The notes below the pieces were generated by a model, which worked only from the letters and a program-made list of their open reading frames with translations, made no database searches and was not told the origin of the DNA. Shown here one piece after another: positions 44,959-57,710 of a DNA stretch of 64,000 nucleotides. The translations under genes and the position numbers were made by a program. The stretch comes from Ottelia alismoides (taxonomy: Eukaryota > Streptophyta > Magnoliopsida > Alismatales > Hydrocharitaceae), in assembly GCA_037367405.1 (NCBI GenBank), contig JAZKJV010005757.1, positions 154,639 through 218,638 on the forward strand, given 5' to 3'. How positions within the stretch are numbered: the stretch's first letter is position 1; each line of letters starts with the position of its first letter.

Positions 44959-47666
44959 TTGATGAACCACAAATCGACTAAGATAACATGCACTCATTGT
45001 AGCATGTGCCAATTCTCAATCAACATAACCAAGTCAAATATCTCCAAGAAGAGGACTCGGTTTTTAATTTATAACCTAGGAAGTACAAGATCGAACACAA
45101 GGACACACGCAATTCCATGATTTAACCTAGGTGTCAAATATCTATAAGAAAGATTTCTAGGTTATCTAGATCAAATACAATGCACGCGTTATACACACAA
45201 TTTCTAAATCATTTTCATGCTAATATATTACATGCTAAAAATAATGATGCTTATGCAAAGCACATTAAATGCTCGTGATTAAGTAATTTAATAACTTATG
45301 AATTCATTTAATAATTAATACACAATTAGGGTAATTAATCAATCAATTCGATCCAATGAAATCAGTTTTAGATCACGAACAAGACTGAATAGATGACATG
45401 CTTTCTGTAAATTAATGTGCGAATAATGTGTCAAAATAATGAATTAAATATGCTAACAGAAAGAGCACAAGAATATCTTTAAAACACCACTGATTTCCTT
45501 CTATTTGAATCCATTATTCACAAGATATCAAGCAATTAATACAGGGGCATACATGCAATAATAATATAAGGTTTTACAACATATAAGTCCAAAATAGGAC
45601 TGAAATGCAAATTACATAAGCCGTTGGACTACTAAATAAAAGAAATGTAAAAGCGAAGGGCCTTATATGTACTATAACGAACTCGACGGGACGCGCCTAC
45701 AAATTTCCCTCAAACACATGCTCCAAGCGCGTGCTGGAATGGACTGGAATGTAAATAGCGAAGCCTGTAAGGTTGTGTCTGCAAATTTCCCAACTTCACG
45801 TGCCTTCAGCTCATGGCTTAGCTAGGCTTAGTAAACGTGGCTCGGGCCACGTGTTGCTACGTGATTCTTCATAGCAGGCATGGGCGATCCAAACCTCATG
45901 GATGAATTGGTGGCTCGGACATTAACGTGGCATGAATAGACCCGTTGGATCACATCCAATATGGTCGATCCGACAGTTTTTGTACTTCCTTCCTCGATAC
46001 AGTCCTCCATGCTCGGTGGTGCTACAACCTAGTCTTCGGTGACTCTTGTGTTCCTCCTCTGCACTTTCTGCTGTCCTTGAAGTTCAAATCATCTTCACGC
46101 TGACTTCGCTAAGAAGTTGATGCTCAATATATGATCTAGAGAAGATTAGATCCTCGGTTCTATCATTTTATGCACGACCATTAGAGACTAAATCCAAGAT
46201 CAGAGATCATTTCGATTCTTTGACCATTGACCATTTCGCTTACCTGCAAAGATTAGAAGCACATCAAAGCCATAAACAGATAGACTTGGGTACACAAGGG
46301 GGTGAAATGGGGGTTCTGTGTGATGAAAGAAAGGAACCCTAGTGGGTTCTTCCTCTGTGCAATAGGAAGAAAGAGATCGAATTGATGACACACATGGAGA
46401 AGTGAGTTGGTTTAACAAGATAGCATGCGTGGATGAATGATGGAAGATGAAGGTTCACGTGGTTTCAGATCAATGAGTAATCAATGAACAAATGAAGAAT
46501 AAATCGGTTAAAATGATAGAATATAAGTTGAGAGCTTACCTGGGGTGGAGTTGAAATTGGAGATGGATTTAAGGGATGAATTATGGCCTAATAAAAGCTT
46601 GAAGCTTCTGAATCGTCACTGGAAGAACTCGGCTAAGGTTCTAAGCTCAAACAACCACTGTGAGTGCTTTATCTTGACGTCGACACCAAGGTTCTCGTCG
46701 GAGTTTCACCCCTTCATCGCTCGCTCTCAGCTCCTATCTCTATCACAAAAGGAACAAGGTGGCTCGAGAGACATTCACACAAGGGCGAATAACCGTTAAT
46801 AGAGGTGGAGATGGGGTTTTTAGGATACAGAGGTTGGTGGCTTAGCTATTCCAGACAGTGGTTTCAACCATCGCCAGTTGGGATTTGAGAGAGGATCGAA
46901 GAGGGTTAGGTTGCCAGTGTGGTTGAGGGTGGTTAGGAGAAGGTGAGGGAGGTGGTAGTTAGTCTGGAGTTGTCGGAGATGGACAAAAAAAATCGATGAA
47001 GAAAGGCAGCTCGGTAGTTGGCAAAGAGAAGGGCGAACATGTGCGAGGTAGACGAAGCTCTTTGGATTGTTAGATTAAGATCCAACGACCTAGCTTTGGG
47101 CGCAGACAGAGTGCTCTGATGTGCCTGATGTAGAAGATCAAACAACCTAGAATGGGGTGCTAATCAATGGCTGGGATTGGGGCAATCATAGGCGATCGAC
47201 GACCAGAAAAATAAGGCATGAAATTATAAAGGGCAGACGACATGGCTGCATCAGATTGGGCCACGTGGTCCAATCACAAAATTCCAAAAAAAAGAAAATG
47301 AGATCTATAACTTTCATGTACAACTCAAAGAGAAATAATGTCATCTATATATAGGTAATAATTTGTAAGTAATTAAAACAGATAATAACATTTTATTTTT
47401 TTCTTTTCTTATTTTTTGGATTTTTCAATTATATTTTATGTTAAATTAATTATATACAATAGTAAACTTTTTTATTTGATTTTTAATAAGAAAGAAATAT
47501 ATAAAATAATTGCACATTAATAGGTTATATAATATAGTATAACTGGGGCTATTTATTTACAACACACAAATAATTAAGTAGTATTAATTGTCAATGGATT
47601 TAGTTGAATTTCTTAAGAAAGAGAGATAATTGTATTATTTTATGTTGACAAATATGTGATTTACCA
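44959..47666 (-). repeat. Gypsy LTR of the - strand element (approximate)
   Basis: Read on the - strand it opens TGGTAAATCAC at 47666, directly after a PPT. It has the same composition plan as the other gypsy LTRs, with AT-rich ends and a GC-richer middle (about 45640-47290). The left boundary is a guess, set at the NFS1 fragment. Open frames inside are short and unrecognised. Confidence 0.5.
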
Positions 47667-47678
47667 CCCCCTATACTT
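47667..47678 (-). promoter_or_regulatory. Gypsy polypurine tract, - strand
   Basis: On the - strand AAGTATAGGGGG precedes the LTR; it is the same tract as at 4198 on the + strand. Confidence 0.65.
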
Positions 47679-49661
47679 AATCTAAGCTCATCCTCGAGCT
47701 AATAAATAAAAATCAGTTAGAGAGTTAGATTAATCCGTAAATTCCTTGACATGTGCATGTGAGAAGACAAGGCTTGAATAGCCTAGAACATTTTGTTTTA
47801 GAAATCGTAGGACTCTAAGTTTAACCATGTCTTAATCAAAAGGAATTCAACTTCTCTAATCATCAGACTCTCACTATATATATAAGAAGTATGACTTAAT
47901 GTGATGACTACATTCACTAGATTAGAGTCTAGATGTCACCTAAATTTCCAATACAAGAGATTCTTCTAAGGAGGACCCAACCATCAACACTAGGGATTAA
48001 ATCTAGTCTTGCTTCAATCCACCGTCTCTTTAGTTTGTCAGAGTTCAAAGTATAGATGACATGCCAGATACTGGAGGTATTAGGATTGTGTCATTTCTTT
48101 TCTCCCTCTCATTGGAACAAGGTACCATGGCCTCAAATTTCAATAAGATTCGGTCGAATTTCCGTCGAATATCGATATCCTGTTGTGATCGAAATTCGAC
48201 CAAAATGGTCGAAATGACCGAAATATGGGGGCCCTATTACAAAAAAATGACTGAAATGATCGGAAATTTGGTCGAATTTCGACCAAAATTCGACCGAAAT
48301 TCTGTTTTGGTTGGTCACCGAAATGATGACCGAAATCGACATTTAGGGCCTCGGGTATCTTTCAAGTGCCTTTACTCAACACAATTGTATATTTTAATGT
48401 CAATCAATATGTCCATCAAAAGTGATTGAGCCGTCTGTACTTGTTTTTCTGGGAATACACCGGGGTGAGTCTTTTTAAAGTATTAAATATACTTGCACCC
48501 AGACTTGTAGCGCTAATGATGCAGAGCCATTTTTGATGTACTAGCCCATCATAAAAGCCTAATACTTGGTTCAAGTGGACATTAGGAGCACTCGCCTTTG
48601 ATGTAAGCTCATATGAATATAATTTTATAATGCTTTGAGCTTTTCTTTCATCAACATATTATTTTATTATTATTATTTATATGTTTTCTTTTGGCTAGCT
48701 TCACTGCTTTTACCAAGGATTGGCACACACTGATCGAGATTTAATTAAATGTCTTAGGTTTTGATCAAGAGATTAGTATGAGAACCATGTCCCATATTAG
48801 CTAAAAATGCTGCCACTCAGGTTTCATGAAACCTTCAGTAATTTTATCCCATCCTCGAGCATCATAAGATCGAGTCCGAACTTAAATCTCAAATCATAGT
48901 TCCTCAAGTGAAATCTCAGCTCATCTCAATTATGAATGTAGTCATGCATGTGAGTGGAAAAGTCATATTCTTTGAAGACAAGATTAAGCATGCAATATAG
49001 CACACAAATTTTTCTAACTAGGGAAGTTTGAATTATTAAGTCTAAGACCCTAATGATTATGACATGTTAACTTTAAATCTCTGGACCTCATAAACTGAGT
49101 GTTAAAGATCTCGATAAGCCTTGAGTGAAAAGTGTGAGTGTCAGGTAAAAATACCAAATCAAAAAGTTAGCAAGCTAAAAGTTAGAAATTATTTAAAAGG
49201 TTTATTAGATATAACATGTATCCTTAAGAAACAAATGTGACAGACAGAAACAAGATTGACATCACAATGATACCTACAACACAACTCTACTTCAGTTTCT
49301 TATCATAAAAAACTTAGCTTGAATCTTAGGAGTTTGAAATCACATGCTACCTTATGCTTCACTTGCTTTTTCCTCAGAGAGTAAACCTCAGATTGAATAA
49401 GAAAAATCTTCATCAACTTGGAAAATGACTCGCCTAGAATGATGCCATTCTTCCTCAAATGTAATATCCATATCAACATGAGAGGACCTAGAATTCTCCA
49501 GAATAGCGGGAAGACATGCCCAACCCTTGGCTCCTACAACAAACCTACGAGTTTTCCTTAAGAGAGAAAAACTAGATACAAGAGGGCAACCTAACATACA
49601 AGTAAGATGACAATCAAATATATGAATATCCTCAAGAAAAGATGTAGGTTCCTCCATTTCT
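47679..49661 (-). other. Gypsy 3' internal region, - strand
   Basis: This is the spacer between integrase and PPT of the large - strand gypsy element. A - strand frame ending at 49388 reads LEMEEPTSFLEDIHIFDCHL, then CPLVSSFSLLRKTRRFV. Across the LINE insertion it joins to FNFDILKDKEFLRRVIPFKE (about 55140-55180) as one frame-compatible unit. I do not recognise its family. A hAT-like MITE lies at 48126-48353. Confidence 0.45.
48126..48353 (-). mobile_element. hAT-like MITE, second copy
   Basis: Its reverse complement aligns along its length with 60135-60350 (CCCTAAATGTCG ... TTTCGGTCA ... AAAACAGAATTTC ... CTCAAATTT, ends CATGGCC). The interior is dense in TCGAAATT/AATTTCGA words. Flanking 8-bp duplications are not clear here, so the copy is older or its edges have decayed. 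Confidence 0.75.
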
Positions 49662-49681
49662 AACTCCTCTAGCAAAATATT
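49662..49681 (+). repeat. LINE target-site duplication, left
   Basis: AACTCCTCTAGCAAAATATT, identical to 55110-55129. Confidence 0.9.
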
Positions 49682-49756
49682 CTTCTTCCTTTTAGTAAGA
49701 GACCATATTCTTCTTCCTTTTACATCTAAATTCATCATGAATTTGATGATTAAAGG

Positions 49757-51540
49757 GTGGATGAGCTCATGAGCGGCGAAGGTTGGGTCGTTCCCCAGTC
49801 GAGGGGTCTCAGGCGGTGGGGGGGGGGGTCTCAAGCGATCCTCGAAGGTAGCGGATTCCAGGGGTCGGGTTTGATTGGGAACCCGTTCGGTCGGGGTTGC
49901 TTTCGCTGCGGTGGTTTGGATCACTGGGTTTGTCAGTGCCGAGAACCGATAAAGTCTTTCGGTATCGGCGATTTTCTCACACAAACAGGTCTTGCCCGTT
50001 AAAGTTTAGGGACGTCTCGTTGCTGATCGGAGAAGGGGGTGGAACGGAGATGCTCTTCCTCGCCTCGTTTGACGTGGGAAGGATCTCGAAGGCGCATTTT
50101 TAAGGTGATATTGCTCAGTTGACACCTTAGCGGGTGCTTGCTTAAGCCTCAGCGGGTTCGAGGCCAATGCATTACTTCGTGGTTCAAGGAATGGTTCTAC
50201 TCTCCTGCGGTGGTGTCGGGCTCGGGCTGGCGATGGCTCGGTGCGGCCAAGGCCGATAGAGCGGGTCAGGGTGAGGGGCCTCCCCCTCGTTGCACGCAAC
50301 TTGCTGAGATGTAGAGAGCTACTGCGTGGCATTGCCGATGTGCTGGGCTTCGAAAACGCCGACAGTTCGCCCGGTGACTCGATTGACCCCATTCTAGTGG
50401 TTAGGTACCTCAGCCCGGAGAGGCTGGGCTGGTGGGAGGTCCCTTCTACAAGGGGTCCGGTGTACCTGGAGCTGATAGACGTGGGCCGCAGGGCGCATCT
50501 TGACGCTATTGAGCATGTCACGGGGAACCGAATAGCGGTGGACTAGCCGGAGAAGGCGATCATGCTGGCCGAGGGACCAGGTCTGCCTCCAGCGATGGGG
50601 CTGGTGCGTGTCTAGGAGAAATCACCTTGACTTCCGCCGAAGATATGTTTCAACACGATATCTGCGTCGCTGATTCCGAGGGCTGGCACAGTCCATGTCT
50701 GTGGGTTTTTGAGGAGTCGCACCGGTCCGGTTTCCAACGACGAGGAGCCGAAAAGCGGCCCCCTTTTTCTTCCTCTAGTTCCGCAATCGGAGCTTGGGTG
50801 CGACCCGAGAGGCTATTCGGGTTCGCGGATGCCCAATGGTTATCGAGTTTCTGTCTCAGAGGTCGAGGGCCCTACCTACGGGTGTGGGGGTTCGGCTATT
50901 GTTTCTGGGGATCCGGACCATGCTGGTTTTGAGCCCTTGCGTTTTGAGTCTCTTGCTGTTCACGTCGGTGCGACCCAACCTGTTCCTATCGCGGCCCGAC
51001 ACTCGGGCTCTCCCGCCCGAAATGGAGCGTCGGATTTCGCCCGAGATGGAGCATCGGATCCCGCAACAGCTGAGGCGTTGTCTGAGCGAGTGTATCTCGG
51101 AGTTGCTTTGGCGGATGTATCTCCTGCGCAGCAGGGTGCCGCCGTTTCCGTATCTAAAGGGAAGCGCCTAGAGGAGAGTTCTATTAGATCCAACACGACG
51201 ATGTTCTCGTCGTCTCGTGTTGAATTCTGGCTAGAAGATCTTCAGGAAGTTGTCGCCGACAAGGAGATAACTCCTGAGACATCTGGAGCGAGGGCTGAAG
51301 TTGTGGGGAGTGTTCGGTATCCAAGCGTCAGGGCTTCCAGGTTTGGCGCCTCCCACATGCGAAGGGGATCCCATAGGGCGGAAAGGAGGAAGCGTAGGGC
51401 TGTGCTGCTGGATTCGATGGTGCAAACGGAGTCACCAGGTCGGTTGCCATCAAGTCCCAACGGGCCGCCAAAGCTACAGAATCAGTTTGAAGTGCTCGGT
51501 AAGGTATTGCGGAGAAGCTGGTGTGATCCCTCCAAAGATG
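49757..51540 (+). pseudogene. LINE ORF1, broken
   Basis: A CCHC knuckle CFRCGGLDHWVCQC lies at about 49898-49939, followed by KPIKSF-like sequence and a stop near 50003. A later frame (50241-50546) reads RVRVRGLPLVARNLLRCREL, then SPERLGWWEVPSTRGPVYLE, resembling plant L1 ORF1. The frame 50709-51647 is Ser/Arg-rich linker. The order knuckle-then-RRM-like segment is unusual for plant L1 ORF1 and may reflect rearrangement. Confidence 0.6.
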
Positions 51541-51561
51541 TTGAGACAAGGTGTCCCCTTA

Positions 51562-54500
51562 ATGAAGGTGCTCTCTTGCGATGTGAGTGGGTTGGGCCCC
51601 GACAAATGGCTGGGGGTGAGGAAGCTTTTAAGAGAGGCTGGAGCTGAGATATTTTTACTCCAGGAGACGAAATTGTTAAGATGCGATGGCAAAGTCTTGA
51701 GTGACCTCGGTGGTCAGGATCGGTTTGGGTTCGCTGAACTGGAGGCCTAAGGTGCTGCGGGGGGTCTAATTATTGGGTGGTCGAAAGCTTTGTTTGAGGA
51801 CTTGGGAGTCTCGAGGACCTCCTTCTGTCGACAGATCTGGAGGGTGTGGGATCGAACCCTCTCGACTGGGATCTGGATCATTGGTGGTGATCTGAATGTT
51901 ACCCTGCTCTCTGAGGACAGACCCAATTGGGGGGGGGGATGGCTGAGACCTGAGCTCGGAGGCCTTCAGACGAGTTGTGCAGTCCCTGGAGCTTTCCATC
52001 ATTGATGCGGCTGGCTGTTCTTACACGTGGAGGAATGTGAGGTCGCGATCCAGACTTGACCGTTTTCTCCTATCTCCTGCGGGGTTGGAATCGTTCCCCC
52101 TGGCCCGGGCTTGGGTGTTGCCTTGGTTTACTCAGACCACACTCCTATCCTCTGGTCAGCATGGGAGGAGATGAGTTGCAGGTTTCGCTTCCGCTTCGAG
52201 CGAAGTTGGCTTCTAGAAGACGGATTCGGAGAGATGGTGGCTGAGGCGTGGAGGAACTGGGACTCTGAGGGCTCGGCTGTTTCAAGGTTCGCAGCAAAAT
52301 TGAGATACCTCAGGTCCTATCTTTCTACATTCGGGAGGGAGGTCAGGACTCAGCGTTAGGCCATGAGAGGGGAAGCCCATGCGAGGGTGGCGAGGTTGGA
52401 TGCCTTGCACGATGAGAGGGGTTTGTCTCAAGATGAGGTGGCAGAGAGGTTGTGTTTGCTTGAGGAGTTGATGTTGGAAGATATGAAGGAAGAGGTGGAA
52501 TGGATGCTAAGGTCGAGGCAGAAGTGGTTGAAGGAAGGAGACGCCAACACGAGGTTTTTTCACTCCATGGCTTCTGGACGGAGGCGAAGGAAACTTCTTG
52601 CATGAGATAGAGATCGGGGGCGGGGAGGGTGTCAGGGGAGGAGCGGATTAGCGCCGCCTTGCGTGGGCTTTTCGTGGAGTTCTCACGTAGGAGGCAGAGG
52701 GAGGGGTGGGGGTGGCGAGATGCAGGGGCGGAATCACTGGCCGAAGGTCAGGTGGACGGCCTTTTGGCAGACTTCTCTGAGGCGGAGGTGAGGAGGGCTA
52801 TTTGGGGCCTGAATGCAGACAGGGCTCCTGGACCTGATGGCTTCCCTATTTTGTTCTACGGTGAGTTTTGGGATCTGTTGAAGGCAGATCTTTTGAAGGT
52901 TCTGAATGAATTCAGGATTGACAACATGGGCTTCAACAAAGTGAACAGGGCGCTAATTTTCCTCCTTCCTAAGAAGGAAAATCCGTTGAGGGGTGGACGA
53001 TTTCAGACCTATAGCGATCTCCAATGCAATTTATCTTGTGGTGGCAAAGGTGCTCGCAAACATGCTCAAGTTGGTTATGGATTCTGTAGTGCTACAAGGG
53101 TAGTCCGCCTTCATCCCAGGGCGTCAAAGGCGGATGGTATGATTATGGCGTCAGAGATATGCTCGAGTGGAAGAGGGCGAGGAGGAAGGGGACACTCTGG
53201 AAGATTGACTACTCAAAAGTCTATGACTGCGTTGATTGGAGATTCCTGTGGACATCCTTGCGGCGGAGGGGTTTCCTGGAGACTTGGGTTCAATGGATGA
53301 AGAGATGTGTCACTACATCCTCCTACTCAATTTTGGTTAACGACAAGCCGGAGGGTGGTCTCGTACAGCCTCAGGGAGGGGTCCAGCAGGATTGCCCGCT
53401 CGCTCCCATGCTTTTCATCCTAGTGGCAGACTGCCTGGCGGTGTTGTTTAGGCGGGCGGTGGAGGTTGAGTGGTGTGAGAGTTTTCCGGCTAGGGAACAT
53501 TTCTATCCCCTTGCTACAGTATGCTGATGATACGATTCTTTTCCTGGGGGGGATGAGCAGAACCGCAATGCCGCACTCCTTGTTGATATCTTTGGCAGTC
53601 TCTCTGGTCTTGAGATTAACAGGCTCAAGTCGGTGGTTGTGGGCTTTGGGATGGAAGGTGCTGAGCGTAGTGGACTTGCGGATTTGGTAGGGTGCCCTTT
53701 GGGGGATCTCCCTATTTCCTATCCTGGACTGCCACTCGTGGATGGTAAGCTAAAAAAATCGGATTGGGATTTGACTGATGCGCAGAATGGAGGAGAGATT
53801 AGCTGGTTGGAAGGCGGTGACCCTATCTAGGGGTGGGAAGTTGACTCTCCTTAAACATGTTCTCGCCCCGCCATTCCCATCTTCTTCTACTCGACTCGGT
53901 TGATGCCGGTTTTTTGGGGGCCAGGAAAAAAGTTGAAGCTTTGATGAAGACCTTTTTTTTGGTCAGATGGTAGGCAACAGAGATCCGAGCTACACCTTGT
54001 GGCTGGGATGATGTTACCTAGGTGCGAGGTGATGGTGGCCTTGGAGTCGGAGATGTTGAGCTCATGAACAAGGTGTTGCTTGCCAAGTGGGTGATTCAGA
54101 TTTGGGGATTCCCTACCTCCATTGCTGCCAGATTGCTGAGAAACATATATGGAGTCAACGGGGAGCTAATTGCTAATAGGAAAAGATTCGAGTCGCCGCT
54201 CTGGGACGGAATCCGCGCTGTTCTGCTATCTATTTCTCCTCGGTTGTGGCCAAAGGTTGGAACGATCAGACGTTCAGATTCTGGAGAGATGGCTGGATGG
54301 GGGAGGGCGCCCTTGGGAGGAGGTTCCCTAGACTTCTGGCTCTAGTGGCGTCGAGGGAGGCCAGCCTTGCTCACGTTGCGGTGGTGGGGTCCTGGGCACC
54401 TCAGTTCGTCTCGGATCTTTCGAATCAACGCATGGAGGACTTCTCAAGGATGTTGGCTGAGGTGCCTCCGCCGGGAGGGGGGGCAATCTCAGGAGGAGGA

Positions 54501-54968
54501 TCACTATGTATGGGAAGGGGGGATGTTCTCAGGTTAAGAAGGCGTATGAGGCTTTGAGGGGGTCGTCTTTGGAGCAGGAGCATGACATGGATTTATGTCA
54601 GGACATGGAGATTATCTGAGCGGCTAGGATCCCTCTTAGGGTGAAGATTTTCTTTTGGTGTCTGAGATGAAATCGCTTATGTGATAAGGCGAGGAGGGGA
54701 AAGGAATTTTGGCTTGGAGGATGCACGATGTAACATGTGCGAGGGCTCGGTTGAGGATACGGATCACCTTTTTTGGATGCGCGACTTCGGCGCAGGTGTG
54801 GAGGGAGTCAGGGATTGCTTGGGTGGAGGCGGCAGGGTTAAAGCCCTTTTGGAGGTTGGTTCGTGCGGTGGGCATGGGACCATGGGTTCGACGGACGACT
54901 GCTCCAAGCCGTTTGCAGTGCTTTGGGCTATTTGGCAGGGAGAAATGAACTTATTTTCAAAAATATGA
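51562..54968 (+). pseudogene. LINE ORF2: endonuclease, reverse transcriptase, zf-RVT
   Basis: Start ATG 51562 (MKVLSCDVSGLGPDKW). Endonuclease motifs: FLLQETKLL (about 51650), IIGGDLNVTLLSEDRPNWGG (about 51880), YTWRNVRSRSRLDRFLLSP (about 52025). RT: ADRAPGPDGFPILFY (about 52820), TLWKIDYSKVYDCVDWRFL (about 53190), QGGVQQDCPLAPMLFIL (about 53370) and the catalytic YADD at 53520-53531. C-terminal: DGGLGVGDVELMNKVLLAKW (54030) and a zf-RVT-like CNMCEGSVEDTDHLF (about 54730). RT normally copies the nicked-target-primed RNA. At least eight frame changes or stops disable it. The QDC in QQDCPLAP replaces the usual QGC. Confidence 0.9.
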
Positions 54969-55109
54969 GGTTCTACTATGAGAATGTTGTCTCACATTGT
55001 AATGCGCTCTATAATTTTGGACTTCTCTGTAAGGTTTCTGATCTTATTATAATACAATTTTGATTGTGGTGGCTCGTGTCTTGGGAGTGCACCCTCTTTT
55101 TCATCAAAA

Positions 55110-55129
55110 AACTCCTCTAGCAAAATATT
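55110..55129 (+). repeat. LINE target-site duplication, right
   Basis: Exact match to 49662-49681. Confidence 0.9.
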
Positions 55130-55689
55130 ATCTTCCTTAAACGGTATCACTCTTCTCAAGAACTCCTTATCTTTCAAAATATCGAAATTAAATCCAGACT
55201 CTCTTCCATACTTGACTTTGTAAAGTACCTAAGACTAGACAACCTTATGTATACTAAAAACCTAAGAGTTCAACGAACCGTCACATTCTTTCGGAAATTC
55301 AAGACACAAGGTACAAACTGAAGAGACACAATGGTTAACTTTATTTACAAGTTAATTCCATTTACACCCTTAAGGTTTTAAAATATTTTTGAAAACTTTT
55401 TACAAACTATGTTGCATAATATATGTTTTCCAAATATTGTACAAAGATTTTCAAACAAGTCAAACCGTATTTTCAGAAACCTATGTAAAATACTTTGAAA
55501 ACCATGTCAAGGAGGTATATACAAGTTTTCAAATACTTTTCAAAACAAATTTGCACAAAACTCAGTTAAAAATAATACGATACCCTTAGGCCTAGAAGTC
55601 CGAAAAGCTAAAAACAATGAGCTATGGTTAGAGTATATATGAAATATATACAGTACACCCCCTGTACTTAGCTTTTGCTATGTCCTCAT
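55130..55689 (-). other. Gypsy 3' internal region, continued
   Basis: Continuation of the spacer from 49661. A PPT-like block (on the - strand AGCTAAGTACAGGGGGTGTAC, about 55655-55676) with TATATATTTCATATATACT matches 2592-2630 of the + strand element. Confidence 0.55.
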
Positions 55690-56970
55690 AGACATAGAAG
55701 GCCATATCGTGATATATCAGCGACAGATCGCTGATATATCGGCATCGAGAGGCATGGATATCGATATCAGGGTGCATATCCATTTCCAGGATATCAGTAA
55801 TATATGATCTAGATATCGGCGATATATCGCCATATCGGCCCATATCAATAAAAAATGACTGGATTCAGTACAAAAATTCTCTCACTGATCAGCCCATATC
55901 GGTAAAAAATGGCTGGATTCAGTACAAAAATTCTCGGATAAAATCGATATCATCAAAATTTTGCCGATATCCATATATTGATGAATAATACCCTTGTAAG
56001 CTTGATTTCACTACTTATTTTGTTACTTCTAGTATTAGAACACATCATGTTTTATATTTTTGTTTTCGGGTCGGGGACACTGCCCTCGAACCCCTTAAAG
56101 GGGGGGGGGCAACCTGGAGCCCTCAGGCTCGTTGACTGGGAAACGAGACCCCCGTCTGGTAGGGTATGGTGCGATAGGGGGGTGCATGCAATGGTTCTTC
56201 ACATTGGGGTTGTCCAATCGATTTTAATTCATCTTCTTTCCCTTTCGAAAATATTATTATGAATTATGTCTCTTTTTAAAAAATGCTATTATGCTCTTTA
56301 TTTGTTTAGTTTCAAAAATAGCTTAAACATTTTGTTTATACATAACATGTGATGCAATATAAGTCTTAGATGAACCCCATTTTCAATATCTATAAGTCAA
56401 CAATCAACATTAACAAGGATATGCTCAATATGACAATATGTGCAATATAAAGGTCACAGATGATCGATATGTTGATATAAGTGTATATTTATAAGTTATT
56501 TAGTGTTATAAGAACTTGGATAGACATCATTTCCAATATCCACAAGTTAGCAATCAACAGTAACATCGATATGTTCGATAAGGCCGATATATGCGATATA
56601 AGGATCATATATCGATATGTGATCTAATAGTTATTTGCAAGTTATTTAGTGTCTAGGAACTTGGACAAACTTCATTTCCAATATCTATAGGTCAACAATT
56701 AACAGTACCAGCGATATGTTCGATATGACTGATATGTGCGATATAAGGGTCATGGATGATTGATATGTGTGATCTGAGAGTATATTTGTAAGTTATTTAG
56801 TGTTATGAGAACTTGGACGAACTCCACCTCCAATATCTATAAGTCAGGAATCAACATTAACATCGATCTATTCGAAATGATCAGTATGCGCGATATATGG
56901 GGTATAAATGATCGATATGCGTGATATAAGTGTGTATTTGTAGGTTATTTGTTGTTTAATATCTTGGATG
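55690..56970. repeat. CGATAT-rich repetitive block
   Basis: CGATAT, GATATC and ATATCG words occur dozens of times across the block. A direct repeat (CTGGATTCAGTACAAAAATTCTC) lies at about 55859 and 55913. Tandem units fill 56370-56960. A stretch near 56060-56190 (GGGTCGGGGACACTGCCCTC, poly-G) interrupts the pattern. No terminal repeats or coding sequence were found, so class is unknown. Confidence 0.6.
56370..56960. repeat. Tandem repeat, ~145-152 bp, about 4 units
   Basis: The phrase TTCCAATATCTATAAGT begins near 56381, 56531, 56676 and 56828, each followed by CAACAATTAACAGTA-like, GATATGTTCGATA-like and GTTATTTAGTGT-like segments. Confidence 0.75.
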
Positions 56971-57363
56971 ATCTTAGTTTATGAAAAACGATAAAAATGC
57001 CATTTTTGAGCCATTTTCAACATTTCCACCGTAACTCCTGCAAGGCTACTAACTCTGCTCTCTGATCTCCTACACTCTATGGATCCAATAATACCTCTGA
57101 AACTGCCCAAAGTGATCGATACTTGATCTCAACAGGTACGTGGCGTTGGTTGCTATAAACGAGTCGAAATGGTGATGTATTCAAAGGAATCTTGAAGGAA
57201 GCCCTATAGGCCCACAAAACCTAGTCCAAAAGCTGTAACCAGTCCTTTCAGTCTGGGCGGCCAACCTTCTGCAATATCATCTTGACTTCTGGTTCGAAAC
57301 CTCAGCAAGACCATTCATCTGTGGATGATATGGAGTAGCTACTCGATGGTCAATGCTGAACTC
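56971..57363 (-). pseudogene. Gypsy integrase, C-terminal part
   Basis: On the - strand the sequence reads [20 protein letters not shown] at 57270-57363. WTRFCGPIG / SRFL-like fragments near 57190-57240 correspond to the W-AYRT-FKTPLG region of the + copy at 1607. Frames are shifted and stops are present. It continues on the far side of the LTR element at 57369-60649. Confidence 0.75.
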
Positions 57364-57368
57364 GTTAG
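57364..57368 (+). repeat. Target duplication of member B, left
   Basis: GTTAG, repeated at 60650-60654. Confidence 0.9.
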
Positions 57369-57698
57369 TGTTGGGAGTATAAGGTGTATGCGCCTATTGA
57401 GTTGTAGATGGGTAAATGGATACCTCCAGGATCCATTTACCCCATCCCAGTGTTTAGTCCCACATCGTCCAGTGGTGAGACTTGGAGGCTCTGGAAATGC
57501 TATATAAGGAGCCCCAGGCCTCTTGTAACAGATGAGAAAAAGCAATGCAAGATATGCCCCTTTGAGTGCTTTTCCCGTGGTTTCATCCCGCTCCTCACGG
57601 AGTAGGGTTCCACGTAAAATCATGGTGTTCCATGTTGATGTTTTTCTTGATATTATGCTCTGTTTTATCGTTCCGCTTCCGCTTTCGATTTTCTAACA
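57369..57698 (+). repeat. Family X 5' LTR, member B
   Basis: 330 bp, TGTTGGGAG ... TTTTCTAACA. TATA box TATATAAGG at 57501. Confidence 0.95.
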
Positions 57699-57710
57699 TG
57701 GTATCAGAGC
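57699..57710 (+). promoter_or_regulatory. Family X primer binding site, member B
   Basis: TGGTATCAGAGC, complementary to initiator tRNA-Met, immediately after the LTR. Confidence 0.9.

Larger units (their letters stand above)
49682..55109 (+). mobile_element. L1-type LINE, about 5.4 kb, with 20-bp target duplications
   Basis: An exact 20-bp duplication brackets an element with ORF1 (49757-51540) and ORF2 (51562-54960) in order. The 3' end is a short A run at 55105-55109. It is inserted into the 3' spacer of the - strand gypsy element. The 5' end may be slightly shortened, because little ORF1 sequence precedes the zinc knuckle. Frameshifts and stops are common, so it is dead. Confidence 0.9.
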
